Positions 31,939 to 41,810 of a DNA stretch of 64,000 nt are shown here, one piece after another (position 1 is the stretch's first letter; every line of letters begins with the position of its first letter). The position numbers were made by a program, and so were the translations under genes. Origin of the DNA: Seminavis robusta (lineage: Eukaryota; Bacillariophyta; Bacillariophyceae; Naviculales; Naviculaceae). Where the stretch lies: positions 25,924-89,923 of the forward strand of contig CAICTM010000218.1 of NCBI GenBank assembly GCA_903772945.1, read 5' to 3'. The notes under the pieces were generated by a model, which saw nothing but the letters and a program-made list of their open reading frames with translations, was not told the DNA's origin and did no database searches.

Positions 31939-32971
31939 CTAACCATGTTCTTTGTTGTCGTTGTTGCCCTGTTGTGGATTCCATGTCTGAGGTTTTGGCG
32001 GCAACTCGAATGAAGGTTCATTCTCCGAAGACTTGTAGTAATGAGCAGCTCGACTGGATTGGTCTGCCCAGTACTTAAACCAGCCAGCTTGCCGTTCAAG
32101 TTCATTGTAGAGTGCATTTGCAAAAGGGAGCACCATGGTGCTCCCTTTTGCAAATGGCACATGTGATTTTCGTGATGCTTGGCTTGAGCATTCCACTGAT
32201 AATACCGGTGTGTGTAATCAGCGACCTTTTTAGCAGGTCCTTTACTCCATTTTTCCATTTCTTGAATCTTTTTTTCCCTTTGTTGTTCTATCTTATCCCA
32301 ATTTGGACGGTGCTCTTTGCTCCATGCTGAAACCTGCTCACGCCAGAAACTAATGTCTTCTGCTTCCAACATCTCGTAGTAGTCATTGTAGCATTGTATT
32401 TCAGCCTCGCGTTCGTCAGTTGCCTGTTCAGCACACTTGACAAGTTGCCATCTCAGTCTGTCAGATTCCTGCCTGATTCTGCCTGCCTTGATTCTTCTTC
32501 TTTCCATTCAAAGTTGCACCCATCCATTGCTTCCCACTGTGCCACTTCTCCAAAAGCTGGCTGTAGGAATAGATCATTCATTCGTATCTTCTTCTCCAGC
32601 TCGGATCTTTGTTCGATGAATCTATTTTCTATTTTTTCCAGCCTCATTTTATGATCCTCTCTTTGCGTTCTCAAAAAGTATATCTGGGACCACTCTCTCC
32701 GTTTCCTGTCTCGGTCCTTCCTTTTCCGATTCTCTGATTGTTGCTTTGTTTCCTCCTTACGACTCTTGCACTTCCTTTTTCGGTCGGCTTCCCTTCTTAG
32801 GTCTTTCTCCTCTTCTGTCAATCCAGCCCGATGGAGACGCATTCTTTCTCGTTGGGCTTCTAAATCTGCAAGTTCCTGCTCGGTTGTTCTGTTGGCTAAC
32901 TTCCTCTGTTTGTATATGCGATTGGCCTCAAGTTTCCTATGGTAAGCAGGTGTTCCACGTTTGACAGGCAT
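31939..32971 (-). pseudogene. Basic, coiled-coil gene broken by two frame changes
   Basis: Starting at ATG 32971 (MPVKRGTPAYHRKLEANRIY), the frame encodes a highly charged, bZIP-like basic region (READRKRKCKSRKEETK, RKRKDRDRKRREW) and a helical segment, then runs into a stop at 32453. Coding character continues in the next frame (SDRLRWQLVKCAEQATDERE, WDKIEQQREKKIQEMEKWSK) to about 32160 and then in a third frame (LYNELERQAGWFKYWADQSS) to a stop at 31939. The first break sits in an imperfect tandem of AATCAGGCAGG; the second sits on a perfect 42-bp palindrome. There is no GT donor in the first gap, so introns are unlikely. It may be a pseudogene or an assembly error. An upstream extension to 33211 is open but looks non-coding. 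Confidence 0.65.
32115..32156. repeat. Perfect 42-bp palindrome inside the broken gene
   Basis: Each arm is 21 bases with no spacer, centred between 32135 and 32136 on CCATGG; the arm begins CATTTGCAAAAGGGAGCACC. Coding frames on either side differ, so it looks like an inverted duplication inserted into a coding sequence. Confidence 0.95.
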
Positions 32972-33266
32972 GTTGAAAGCAGCAGTTCCAAGACTATGTA
33001 TTGATGGACGATGGATGGGATTTGGGCATGAACCCCCAGGGTGGCTGTTACGGCTGCTGGTGTTCTGGTTGTGGAGGGGCTGGGTTCTCATCATGGGGCA
33101 TCTGCACGGACATAAAAGGGGAGCTGCAAGGACGGAAATCACAACAAATAGTTCAAAGGCCCTCAGCTTGCTAGCTGGTAGTTGAGGGCAACCTCCAGCA
33201 TCAAGCATCAAGCATCAAGCATCAACATCAACACAGTGCAAGGATCGTCAATCGAATATCTGAGAC

Positions 33267-33866
33267 ATGACAATATACATACTACGTTACAGCAACTCGT
33301 GTTGGCTCGTCGTCGTTCTCTTGTTGCTCTCTCTGCGCTTTCCCGTTGCGATTGCCGTCAAGAGCTGCATGGGATCTGGAATCACTACAAAAGAAGCCTG
33401 TGATGCCGTTTGCTACGGTGGCTACCTATTCATCTACGCACCAGAGAGTTGGCACAACAAACTGGATGTGGTATGCTCTTGCAGTCGGAGTGGTAAATAC
33501 TGCGAGGATTCCGATTACCCCCTTCCAGGAACCGGGTCGAACAGTGGAAATCAAGATGGTGCGGGTGCTGGGATGGTCGTGATGGTGGTGGTGGTCGTGG
33601 TGGTCGTGGTGGTCGTGGTGGTCGTGGTGGTGTTTGCCATTGGCACTGGAATTGCCCTGTTCATGCACCAAGCGCAAAAGAGAAGACGTGAACAGCAACT
33701 ACAGCAGAAGCAATCTCCCCCGGCTGAAGTTGTTCCTGTCGTGGCATCAGAGTTGCCACGTCCTCTTGGGGACAATAAGGTTGATGCTGCACATTCGGTG
33801 GTCCCAAAAGCCCAGATAACATCAACGACGACAACACCTAAAGACGATGAAGTCTTTCAATGCTAG
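33267..33866 (+). CDS. Small type I membrane protein with Cys-rich ectodomain and polyvaline helix
   Basis: Intronless, 199 residues. Residues 1-30 form a signal peptide (core SCWLVVVLLLLSLRFPVAIA). The next 65 residues hold seven cysteines (SCMGSG, ACDAVCYGG, VVCSCSRSGKYCED), probably disulphide bonded outside the cell. A short Gly/Asn spacer leads to a transmembrane helix that is almost pure valine, encoded by a 9-bp tandem repeat, then a basic stop-transfer run (QAQKRRREQQ) and a polar cytosolic tail of about 65 residues. Family not recognised; role could be surface sensing or wall-related, but nothing shows which. Confidence 0.75.
   Translation: MTIYILRYSNSCWLVVVLLLLSLRFPVAIAVKSCMGSGITTKEACDAVCYGGYLFIYAPESWHNKLDVVCSCSRSGKYCEDSDYPLPGTGSNSGNQDGAGAGMVVMVVVVVVVVVVVVVVVVFAIGTGIALFMHQAQKRRREQQLQQKQSPPAEVVPVVASELPRPLGDNKVDAAHSVVPKAQITSTTTTPKDDEVFQC
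33571..33632 (+). repeat. GGTGGTCGT tandem repeat coding for a valine-only membrane helix
   Basis: About six copies of a 9-bp unit in frame, each giving three valines; it forms the membrane span of the gene at 33267-33866. Confidence 0.9.
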
Positions 33867-34330
33867 CTTATTCGATTGGATTCGATTCAAGCAAGATACA
33901 AGGATGATGCTTGGGAGTAGCAACTAGTGGCTAGCTAGGAGTAGCAACTAGCTAGTGGCTAGGTCACTCATTAGTTGCTTCATTTTCTTTCTTATTGCGT
34001 CTGCACAGTACTACTAGTAGTGATTCATGGTTACATCCACGCATTGGAAGCCAAGCTGTACTAGTATGTAACACCGGTACGGTAACTGTCCACTGTCTAG
34101 CCTTGCTTATGGTTGAGAAGCCGTGGCTTCTGGGAGGAGCAGGAAAACGCATTACACCACTACACAAGCCATTACACACTACATGCAAGTACTATTTTAT
34201 AAGGGCATTCAACAAGCTACCCTTTTTGGTTACATGAGCACTCAACAAGTTGCTCCTAGATTGGTTGGTTGTTGTAGTTGTTTACAGTGTGCCTAACACA
34301 CATCAAAGCCATGGCTGTTGTTGAGTTTGT

Positions 34331-35239
34331 CTAGTGATGAGGGGTCAGGTTGTTGTATTCAATATCACCCTTCTTCTTGCCCTTGGCATGCCTCTTCCTC
34401 ATGACAAAGGATTGAGCTACCCTTTTCTTCCTTTTCTCAGCCAAGTCAACATGGCAGAACAATGCACCAGACTCAAAGCTGGGGAAGGTAACATTGAGGG
34501 TAGAGGGATCAACTGGAAATGGCAGCTCCATAGTGAACTCTGAAATGACATCACCCCTGACATCAAGGATGGACCTGACATACTGCTGCATGGCATGGCG
34601 CCTCACATTGGTATCCTCTAGGTTTTCCTTTGTGTGTTGTTGATAGAGATAATAGAACTCCCCAATATCCAAGAGGTCTTGGTGCCACTTCTCACTGATA
34701 GTCAGCTTCTTGCCATTCGCAGAGACCATGGTTTCGATGTCGGCTTCAGTCGCTCCACTGCTCAGCCAGACAATAATAGTGACATGGCGAATTCCATGCT
34801 CGTTCTCCCATTCCTTGACCATCCTCTTTGGCTTCCAAGTAGTGGGGCCATCCTCATCAGCAACATCATCCTCATCCTCATTATCAGCAATGGAAGGAAG
34901 CTGCGCAACTGCAGGAGGCCTGGCTGCCACGACAGGGACTTGGTTGCGAGGAACAAAGCTGGGAAGAATGGGTAGTGGTCCATCATCATCCTGTGGTGGT
35001 TGTGGTCCCCTGAGAGCAACACCAGCAGCCATTCCTCTGGCTTTGTTGAACTGAGAGCGAAACTGGTTTGTGGAGTACTTCTGGAATCGCTCATGCATGG
35101 CTCTCACAGCGGCGGGTTGTTCATCAGTGATGGTTCCATTGTGGAACAAGCGAAGTAGGAACTTGAAGTCTGGACCATCTTGCTTGAAGATGTGCTTCAC
35201 AGGTTCCCCTTTCTTTGCCACGCTCTTTCTGGAGGACAT
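34331..35239 (-). CDS. Harbinger partner protein: SANT/Myb-like segment plus CS/HSP20-like domain
   Basis: Intronless, 302 residues, lying inside the Harbinger element. Residues about 23-68 (FKFLLRLFHNGTITDEQPAA ... FRSQFNKAR) resemble the short three-helix SANT/Myb-type units of diatom proteins; PIF/Harbinger elements carry a Myb-like second protein that helps bring the transposase to DNA and the nucleus. A Pro/Asp-rich linker follows. Residues about 150-265 (GIRHVTIIVWLSSGATEADI, GKKLTISEKWHQDLLD, FTMELPFPVDPSTLNV, SGALFCHVDLAEK) have the alternating strand pattern of a CS/p23 or HSP20-like beta sandwich. The tail is strongly basic (MRKRHAKGKKKGD). Both domain calls are by eye; the position in the element is seen directly. 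Confidence 0.7.
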   Translation of the reverse strand: MSSRKSVAKKGEPVKHIFKQDGPDFKFLLRLFHNGTITDEQPAAVRAMHERFQKYSTNQFRSQFNKARGMAAGVALRGPQPPQDDDGPLPILPSFVPRNQVPVVAARPPAVAQLPSIADNEDEDDVADEDGPTTWKPKRMVKEWENEHGIRHVTIIVWLSSGATEADIETMVSANGKKLTISEKWHQDLLDIGEFYYLYQQHTKENLEDTNVRRHAMQQYVRSILDVRGDVISEFTMELPFPVDPSTLNVTFPSFESGALFCHVDLAEKRKKRVAQSFVMRKRHAKGKKKGDIEYNNLTPHH

Positions 35240-36555
35240 GGTGGATTGCTGTTGTTATCCTGCTTGGCCAATTGCTGTTGCTTTGGTTGGTGTTTTCGAT
35301 TTGTGAGAGGAGAGAGGAAGAGAGGAAGAGCGCCATCTTGAAGATCGATTGACTAGCTAGCTAGCTAGTTTACTACTGATAGTGCTGGAAAGCCACACCT
35401 GTGCAGTTTCGCTTGTTGTGCAGTTTGTGCAATTCCTTTACCAGTACAGGCAAGATCAATCTTGCCGGTATTGCCAGGAGCTTGATGGGATTAAACTTTC
35501 AGACGCATGTGGGTCACTCGGAGAGTTAAAGGTCATACTGGTTCACATGGTCATTCTAACAGCTCGCGATTTTTCTATTCCTCTCAGCTCATGTGAAAAG
35601 GTGGGCGGGACGTTTTCCAAGGCCTGCCGGACATTTCTCAACTGCCCAATCGAAATTATTATCAATTGTTTGCCACATTTCTATGCTTCATTTTGCATCC
35701 CTGTGCTATGGGTGTGCTAGGCCCATCACAGAACGCACCAACACTCATATCGCCCTTTGAAGGTAGCAATATAGAACACTACAAAGACCTAGCCTGTTCA
35801 ACCAGGGCGCTCCCTTCTTTTACTAGTAATAGACAGTGCACCTGAGCCTTCTTTGGCTATGAAGGTGGTCTTCTAGGTTTCTATATCGCTGGCTGAAATT
35901 GGCGATCCAGGCCATCACGACGTCCTGGAACGCTTTTTATCAGGGCATTGTACACTCCTCAGCGCTGGAAACAGCCATTACTAAGGTTGGATCAACTACT
36001 CTGAAGTATACTACAGCAGCCTCTATTGGCTAGACAGATTGATCTTTGACCATAGCTTGCATATCGGCTGGTGGCTTGGACGTTCTAGGTGTAATGGGTG
36101 GAATGTGGCGATTTTTGTCTTCTTGGATGAAAGGCGCAGCTTGCCATAGCATTATAGACAAAAATGTGGGCAAGAAAAAGGACCTGTTTTGAATAATTCC
36201 GCGAAATCTGATACACATAAGTACGAAACGTCCGGTGGTCCTCTCTTAAGCAGGTTCGCATTCTGCCATTCCGAGTGGCAATTCCTTTGGTGATGTCAAC
36301 CAACCGGCAAAATAGACACTATTTCTCCAAGCGATACCTCCACCATGACCACCATCTCTTCTTGCCGGTACCGACAATGGCGTCTTTCCAAGCATCTCCT
36401 TTTTGGTCTTACAAGGTTGTCGATGGTCACAGCCTACTGGATAATACAGAGCGCTACAGGTAAGCCGGACATGACTTGATCTATTATCTTCGAGTTTTCT
36501 GTCTTCCGAAATTCTCACAAAATTGACTTTCGCTCTTTCGCTCTTCTACAACAAC
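35240..36555. other. Central non-coding region of the Harbinger element
   Basis: About 1.3 kb between the divergent gene starts; must contain both promoters. A GT-AG pair (36460 to 36558) fits an intron in the transposase 5' leader, but no frame joins through it without a stop, so the transposase start is placed at ATG 36556. Confidence 0.55.
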
Positions 36556-37555
36556 ATGCAGATAACAGCTGATACTGTCATACGCAATGCTTCCATCTAC
36601 CAAGGGCTCACAGCAAGAGCAGTCAACCATGAAACGTACAGGTATAATCGGACATTTCGGGGCTGTTTTGGTGTGGCTCCTCATCTTGCGGCAGAACTGT
36701 GGAACATGCTGGACGATGAAGATCCCCTCAGTGACATTCGATGGGTAACCTACTTTCTGGCCACACTCATGTTCCTCAGGACATACACTGTCACCGCTGT
36801 ACTGGCCATGATCTTCATGAAGGATGAAAAGACAATTCGCCATTGGGTGTGGGTGTTTATTGAGAAGATCGCGAGCTTGGACTTGGTGAGCCATGAGCAA
36901 GCTTTCTTCTTCACTTTTATCAATCGCCGTCTTCATCAACAGAGAGCGCTCACCATGTACATGTTGCACTCCAACACCACTCCTCCAGATCAGATGGGAG
37001 TACCGACGAATGAATGACAATGGCAGTCGGTGTCTGGTAACTGTTGATGGCACCGACTTTCGCATCCGGGAACCAGGTCCTTTCTCTACTGGTTGGTATA
37101 CCAAGAAGTTTAATGGTCCTGGACTGAGGTATGAAATTGCTCTGTGTATTCAAACTGGATGGATTGTGTGGATCAATGGTCCCTTCCCTTGTGGCGAATG
37201 GGTTGATATTGCCATTTCTTTGTCATCTTTGGTCCACATGTTTGAGGGAGATGAGAGAGCTGTGGCTGACAAAGGGTACAGGGGGTATCCTCAGTTCTTT
37301 GACTGCCCATGGAGACACCTTGACAATCAACAGCAGACTAGCAGGAAGGCTCTTGCAAGGGCCAGGCACGAATGTGTCAATAGGAGACTCAAGGAATGGG
37401 GCTGCCTCCTTCAGAGGTGGCGCCATTCCCTTGATAAACATGGTAAGATGGCCCATGCTGTGGCCAACATTGTGCAGCTCCAAATTATGGACAAGCCGAT
37501 GTGGCAGGTGGAGTACTATGATAGAGTCGACAATGAGTTTGACTTTGATTATTAA
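36556..37555 (+). CDS. PIF/Harbinger-type DDE transposase
   Basis: Exons 36556-36885 and 36989-37555, GT-AG, phase 0, 298 residues. The join gives IRWEYRRMNDNGSRCLVTVD, where family members have a similar W-E-x-R stretch ahead of the first catalytic acid. The probable DDE triad is D130 (VTVDGTDF), D204 (AVADKGYRGYP) and E238 (RARHECVNRRLKEW), the usual DGT, DKGY and E-x2-N-x-R-L-K blocks of the DDE_4 superfamily. The N-terminal 110 residues are helical (WVTYFLATLMFLRTYTVTAV). It should cut and rejoin the inverted repeats at 34133 and 37671. No stop or frameshift is seen. Confidence 0.9.
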
Positions 37556-37915
37556 ATAGTTTGTAGTTACTCTACTAGTTGCAGCCTCACTATTAGCCAT
37601 AGCATTGACAGTCAACAACCAACCAGTCTACTCAGGTGTGTAATGCTTGTAATGCGTTTTCCTGCTTCTCCCTGGTGTTGTGGCGACCTTCATCTTTCTC
37701 GTTGTCGCGCTGCTTCAGGTAGTGACGTGTTTTCAGAAACCTTCAGTCATCTTCCACCCCACAGCCCCAAGTGACATTTCCGCCTCTCCCTCCATGCCAA
37801 AGTCGCAAAAGCTGGCTTGTGGCGTTACAGCTGTACAACACCACACACCCCCGTCCTCCTTATTACGGTGCTATACGGTATCATCATCTGCTGTCTTTTA
37901 GGATAAGAAAGCATC

Positions 37916-39427
37916 ATGCCTTCCATCAAGGGAACGGCCTCTGTGGCCGATGAACGTGCCATGAGCAAGGCACTCCGAACGACCAAGTTTCCATCCTCCT
38001 TTTCGAAAAAGGTCAACATCGGCCAGGTGAATCGGAGCGTCTTGTTGGAGTGGATTGAAAAGCAAGTCACCAAAATTCTGGGATTTGAAGATGAGATTGT
38101 GGCCAGTACGGCCGCCAATCTGTTCTTGCCCGAAGATGATGGCGAAACCAACACCATGGCATCCGATAAAGTCGATCCACGAAGAGCACAGATCGATTTG
38201 GCAGGGTTTTTAGGTGACGAACATGTAGGACAATTTGCCAAGGAGTTGTGGGAATTAATGTTGGAAGCCCAGAATGCGCCCCATGGGATTCCTCCCAAAC
38301 TAATGGAAGAAAAGAAAAAGGAACTACAGCAGCAGAAACAGCAGCAACAACAACAACAAGCACGGAATCCATATCCTCCCAACAATCATCGATTCGATGG
38401 ACCCAGAGGTGGCCGGGGTCGAGGGCCACGTGGAAGGGGATCAGATAATAGACCAGATAATAGATGGGGAGGAAGAGGCGGCGGCAACGATCGATGGAGG
38501 AACAACGATTATCGCGACAATCGTCCTTCTCGTTTTCATGATAATGGGCCGTATCGAGGTCCTCCACCCTTTCGGGATGGTAGGAGGGATCATGGAGGAC
38601 CGCCACCTAGAGATTATCCAAGGCCGGTCAGTCCACCGCATCCTTCCGACGATGGGGGCAGAGAACAACAACAAGACCAGAAAATGGCTCCCACGGAAGA
38701 TGAATTTGGACGGGTCATCATGGCACCCAGAATGGGGAGGGAGCCTCCAATGGACAATAATAATAATGATCGAGAACGGTCCCATCAGCGCCCCGATCAT
38801 CGACGGGAGTGGGATCGTCGGTCACCGCCACCACCTCGCGACGGCAATGGAATGAGAAACAATGACAACAACCATAGTAGCAACAATCGGCCACGCGGAT
38901 GGGATCGCAAGAACAGCGACGAGGAAGGTGGGCCAGGAGAACGAGGCAATGGCGCTGGTGACAAAGGATTGGACAAACCAACCAGGAACAACGGGAACGA
39001 AAAAGAAGCTCCGCCGACCCCGGACAACATGAAAAAAGAGCAAGACGACAACAAGACGCACGAAAAAGACGAAGAACCTGCACGCAAGTCCAGCAGATCG
39101 CCTTCGGTGTCGTCGCAAGACAGCTACGAGCAACGTCGAAGCCGCAAACATCGTCGAAAAGAACGACGTAGAAAACGCGAAAGTAGTGCCAGCAGCAGTC
39201 GTCGTCGCGATGACAAGGACGACGAGGGATCCTACAGCAAAAAAAGACGAAAGAAGCATCGTAAGCGAGATCGTCGTGACCGGGAAGATTCAGAGAATGA
39301 GAATGACTCGGATCGAAAGCGTCGGAGAAGTCGAGACAGCCGTTCTCGGAGTCGTAGTCCCAGTCGCAGTCGAGATTCGGGTGGTGGAGGGCGACGGAGC
39401 AAAAGGGATCGCTCCAACTCGAGCTAA
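37916..39427 (+). CDS. SRRM1 (SRm160)-like splicing coactivator with PWI domain and RS tail
   Basis: Intronless, 503 residues. The PWI domain covers about residues 25-125: FSKKVNIGQVNRSVLLEWIE, KQVTKILGFEDEIV, LFLPED and QIDLAGFLGDEHVGQFAKEL followed by WELMLEAQNAPHGIPP; here the namesake P-W-I is L-E-W-I. A 12-residue insertion (DGETNTMASDKV) splits the domain. A Gln tract, RGG-type repeats (GPRGGRGRGPRGRGSDN), a Pro/Asp/Arg region and a C-terminal Arg/Ser domain (SRSRSPSRSRDS) follow. In animals SRRM1 bridges exonic enhancers and the spliceosome and joins the exon-junction complex. Domain order matches; the exact role in this organism is inferred. Confidence 0.88.
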   Translation: MPSIKGTASVADERAMSKALRTTKFPSSFSKKVNIGQVNRSVLLEWIEKQVTKILGFEDEIVASTAANLFLPEDDGETNTMASDKVDPRRAQIDLAGFLGDEHVGQFAKELWELMLEAQNAPHGIPPKLMEEKKKELQQQKQQQQQQQARNPYPPNNHRFDGPRGGRGRGPRGRGSDNRPDNRWGGRGGGNDRWRNNDYRDNRPSRFHDNGPYRGPPPFRDGRRDHGGPPPRDYPRPVSPPHPSDDGGREQQQDQKMAPTEDEFGRVIMAPRMGREPPMDNNNNDRERSHQRPDHRREWDRRSPPPPRDGNGMRNNDNNHSSNNRPRGWDRKNSDEEGGPGERGNGAGDKGLDKPTRNNGNEKEAPPTPDNMKKEQDDNKTHEKDEEPARKSSRSPSVSSQDSYEQRRSRKHRRKERRRKRESSASSSRRRDDKDDEGSYSKKRRKKHRKRDRRDREDSENENDSDRKRRRSRDSRSRSRSPSRSRDSGGGGRRSKRDRSNSS

Positions 39428-39650
39428 TAACACAGGACAGGACAGTCCGGTTGTCTGTTTCAGCAAAAGGAAACGCAGGTGTTTGTGCTGAAAATATTAT
39501 GTTGTCGATGATGCAATTGTTTCACTAATAAGTTTACTATGGAAATGAGTTTGGGACAATTGGGTGTGGTTCCGGCAAAAGATAGAATACGACACGGCAA
39601 GCCTCAATCCAGAAAGCAAGCTAACTTTGCCAGTTTGACGTACCGGAAAT

Positions 39651-40943
39651 TCAGAAGGATTTCCTCGAGGTGAGGAAATCTTTAGTCCATACCTGGACTT
39701 GCTCGTAGGGGCTATTCAGCACTTCATTTTCATCCCAGGGGCAACCGTTCTCGATAGCATATCTTAGCAAGTCCAAACGTCCTCTTCGTGCAGCCTCATG
39801 GCACATGCGTTCATCCCAAGGACAGCCATTTTCATGGGCATATTTTAGGATGTCAAAATGTCCATTGATTGTAGCAAAGTAGCACGTCAGTTCACTCCAT
39901 GGACATCCATTTTCATGGGTATATTTCAGCATTCCCAAGTGACCATTCATAGCAGCATAATTGCTCGTCCTTTCACTCCAGGGACAGCCATTTCTGTGGG
40001 CATATTTTAGGATTTTCAAATTTGACTTTAAAGCAGCTAACTCACATGTCAGCTCATTCCATGGACATCCATTTTCATGGGCATATTCCAGGACTTTCAT
40101 GTGGCCATTTTCAGCAGCACCACTGCAAGTTGTTGTATCCCAGGGAAAGCCATTTTCATGGGCATATTTCAGGATCTCCAAATGGCCATAGTAAGCAGCT
40201 CGCAAGCATGTTCTTGCATCCCAGGGACATCCATTTTGATGGGCGAATTTCAGTGCTTCTAGGTGACCATTTCGTGCAGCATTTTTGCATGTCTCTTCAT
40301 TCCAATCAAAGCCCTTTTCTCGGGCCCACTGAAGAACGTGAACACAACCTGATTTGGCAGCTTCTGCACAGACAGCACTGCCACGTATTTGACGACCAGT
40401 GCCAGTATTACAGTAGGTGAACCAGTACTCAGCCCGAGGGACGCTGGAAAACAATGCACTGAAGAATGTGTAAGTTGTAGATGCTGAGCATGCCTCTTCC
40501 ACAATATCCTCCACCAGTTCTGGAGGATTCTTCACGGTTTTGCAGAAAGCTCTGTACAAATCTTTCATCTTGTGGCTGACAGGTGCCACAAAAGCATAGT
40601 GGCCCATGCCAAGAAATTGGAAGATTTTGTGGATCCAAATATCCTCATGCTTCAAACAGGAGTCTTCCGGGGCAAGCTTCACATTGGTATATGCCTGTTG
40701 GACAACTGTGTTCATCTGTTCTTGTAGGGCCAGGGCGTTCTTTAGCTGATGTCCTGCTTCTGCTTTGCCGTTGCTGCTCTCACATGACTGGAGTTGCTTC
40801 AAGGCACGTGAGACTGCCTGTGAAGCATCTGCAATGGATTTCAGGATAGCAGAGTCATCATCTGCTTGTACCTTTGCTCGCTTAGGATGCTTTGGCAGGG
40901 CCAAGCCCGATTTATGGTCTCTCTTGCCGTTGTATTCCTTCAT
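39651..40943 (-). CDS. Ankyrin-type repeat protein with F-box-like segment
   Basis: Intronless, 430 residues, start at ATG 40943 (MKEYNGKRDHKSGLALPKHP); the frame continues up to a GTG at 41060, which runs into the minisatellite, so it is not used. The N-terminal 130 residues are helical; DIWIHKIFQFLGMGHYAFVA then VSHKMKDLYRAFCKT resembles the F-box-like start of similar algal and oomycete proteins. From about residue 180, at least nine 26-residue repeats follow the pattern AARNGHLEALKFAHQNGCPW with an E-x-T/M-C step, a divergent ankyrin form. Likely a protein-binding scaffold, perhaps a ligase adaptor; partner unknown. Confidence 0.85.
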   Translation of the reverse strand: MKEYNGKRDHKSGLALPKHPKRAKVQADDDSAILKSIADASQAVSRALKQLQSCESSNGKAEAGHQLKNALALQEQMNTVVQQAYTNVKLAPEDSCLKHEDIWIHKIFQFLGMGHYAFVAPVSHKMKDLYRAFCKTVKNPPELVEDIVEEACSASTTYTFFSALFSSVPRAEYWFTYCNTGTGRQIRGSAVCAEAAKSGCVHVLQWAREKGFDWNEETCKNAARNGHLEALKFAHQNGCPWDARTCLRAAYYGHLEILKYAHENGFPWDTTTCSGAAENGHMKVLEYAHENGCPWNELTCELAALKSNLKILKYAHRNGCPWSERTSNYAAMNGHLGMLKYTHENGCPWSELTCYFATINGHFDILKYAHENGCPWDERMCHEAARRGRLDLLRYAIENGCPWDENEVLNSPYEQVQVWTKDFLTSRKSF

Positions 40944-41079
40944 TTTCGGTCTGGTTGTGGATGTGTTCTGGTCCCCAACCGATGCCGTGCCGTACAGCGT
41001 TACGGTCAGACGGGTGCAGTCGTACACAAAACACGATGCTGCTTCGCACTCTGACCCCACACAATGTCATCACCAAATT

Positions 41080-41810
41080 GAAATTGTGAGAAATCTGCAA
41101 AAATTGAAATTGTGAGGAATCACGAAAATTGAAATTGTGAGAAATCGGAACAAATTGAAATTGTGAGAAATCAAAATCAAAATCAAGAATTGGAATTGTG
41201 AGAAATCAAAATATAAAATTAGAATTGTGAGAAATCAAAAGCGAAAATTGAAATGTGAGGAATCAGAAAAATGTAGAAATGTGAGGAATCAGAAAAATTT
41301 AAATTATGAGAAATCACAAACGAACAAATGAATTGTGAGAAATCGAAATCAAAAATTTGAATTGTGAGAAACCAGCAAAAAATGTATTGTGAGAAATGGA
41401 AATCGATAATTGGAATTGTGAGGAATCGGCAAAATTGAAATTGTGAGAAACTAAAATTGAAAATTTGAATTATGAGAAATAAAAAATTGAAAACTGTAAT
41501 TGTGAGGAATCTGCAAAAAATAGAATTGTGAGAAATCGAAATCAAAAATTTGAATTGTGAGAAATCAAAATCGAGAATATGAATTGTGAGGAATCAGAAT
41601 CAAAAATTTGAATTGTGAGGAATGGGAAATCAAAAATTAGAATTGTGAGAAATCAAAAATTGAAAACTAAAATTGTGTGGAATCAAAAATCGGCAAAATT
41701 GAAATTGTGAGTAATCGGTAAAATGTTTATTGTGAGTAATCAGGAAAATTGAAATTGTGAAGAATGATGAATCCGATTTCGAAATTGGAATGTGAGGAAT
41801 GGTAAAATCA
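41080..41810. repeat. Minisatellite of about 20-22 bp, core AAATTGAAATTGTGAGAAATC
   Basis: Some 35 degenerate copies of a unit centred on ATTGTGAGAAATC or ATTGTGAGGAATC, separated by AAAATCAAAA-type spacers. It starts about 140 bases upstream of the ankyrin gene start. One base in the unit shifts between A and G (GAGAAATC versus GAGGAATC). Non-coding; minus-strand open frames here are translated repeat (SHNSIF, FDFSQF). Confidence 0.95.

Larger units (their letters stand above)
34133..37671. mobile_element. PIF/Harbinger-type two-gene DNA transposon (3,539 bp)
   Basis: Terminal inverted repeats at 34133-34156 and 37648-37671 agree at 23 of 24 positions; both share AGCAGGAAAACGCATTACA. A 3-bp direct repeat CTG (34130-34132 and 37672-37674) borders the tips, the target duplication length of PIF/Harbinger. 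Subterminal copies of CATTACACAC occur at both ends. Inside are two genes transcribed away from each other: a DDE transposase (36556-37555) and a partner protein with a SANT-like N-terminus (34331-35239, minus strand), the two-component layout of this superfamily. Both frames are intact, so the copy may still be active. Confidence 0.9.

Noticed and set aside
36339-36460. Possible upstream exon of the Harbinger transposase
   Set aside because: A GT-AG intron to 36558 can be drawn, but each frame through it meets a stop; ATG 36556 gives a complete domain.
41219-41545. Minus-strand frame rich in Phe, Ser and Gln
   Set aside because: Pure minisatellite translation.
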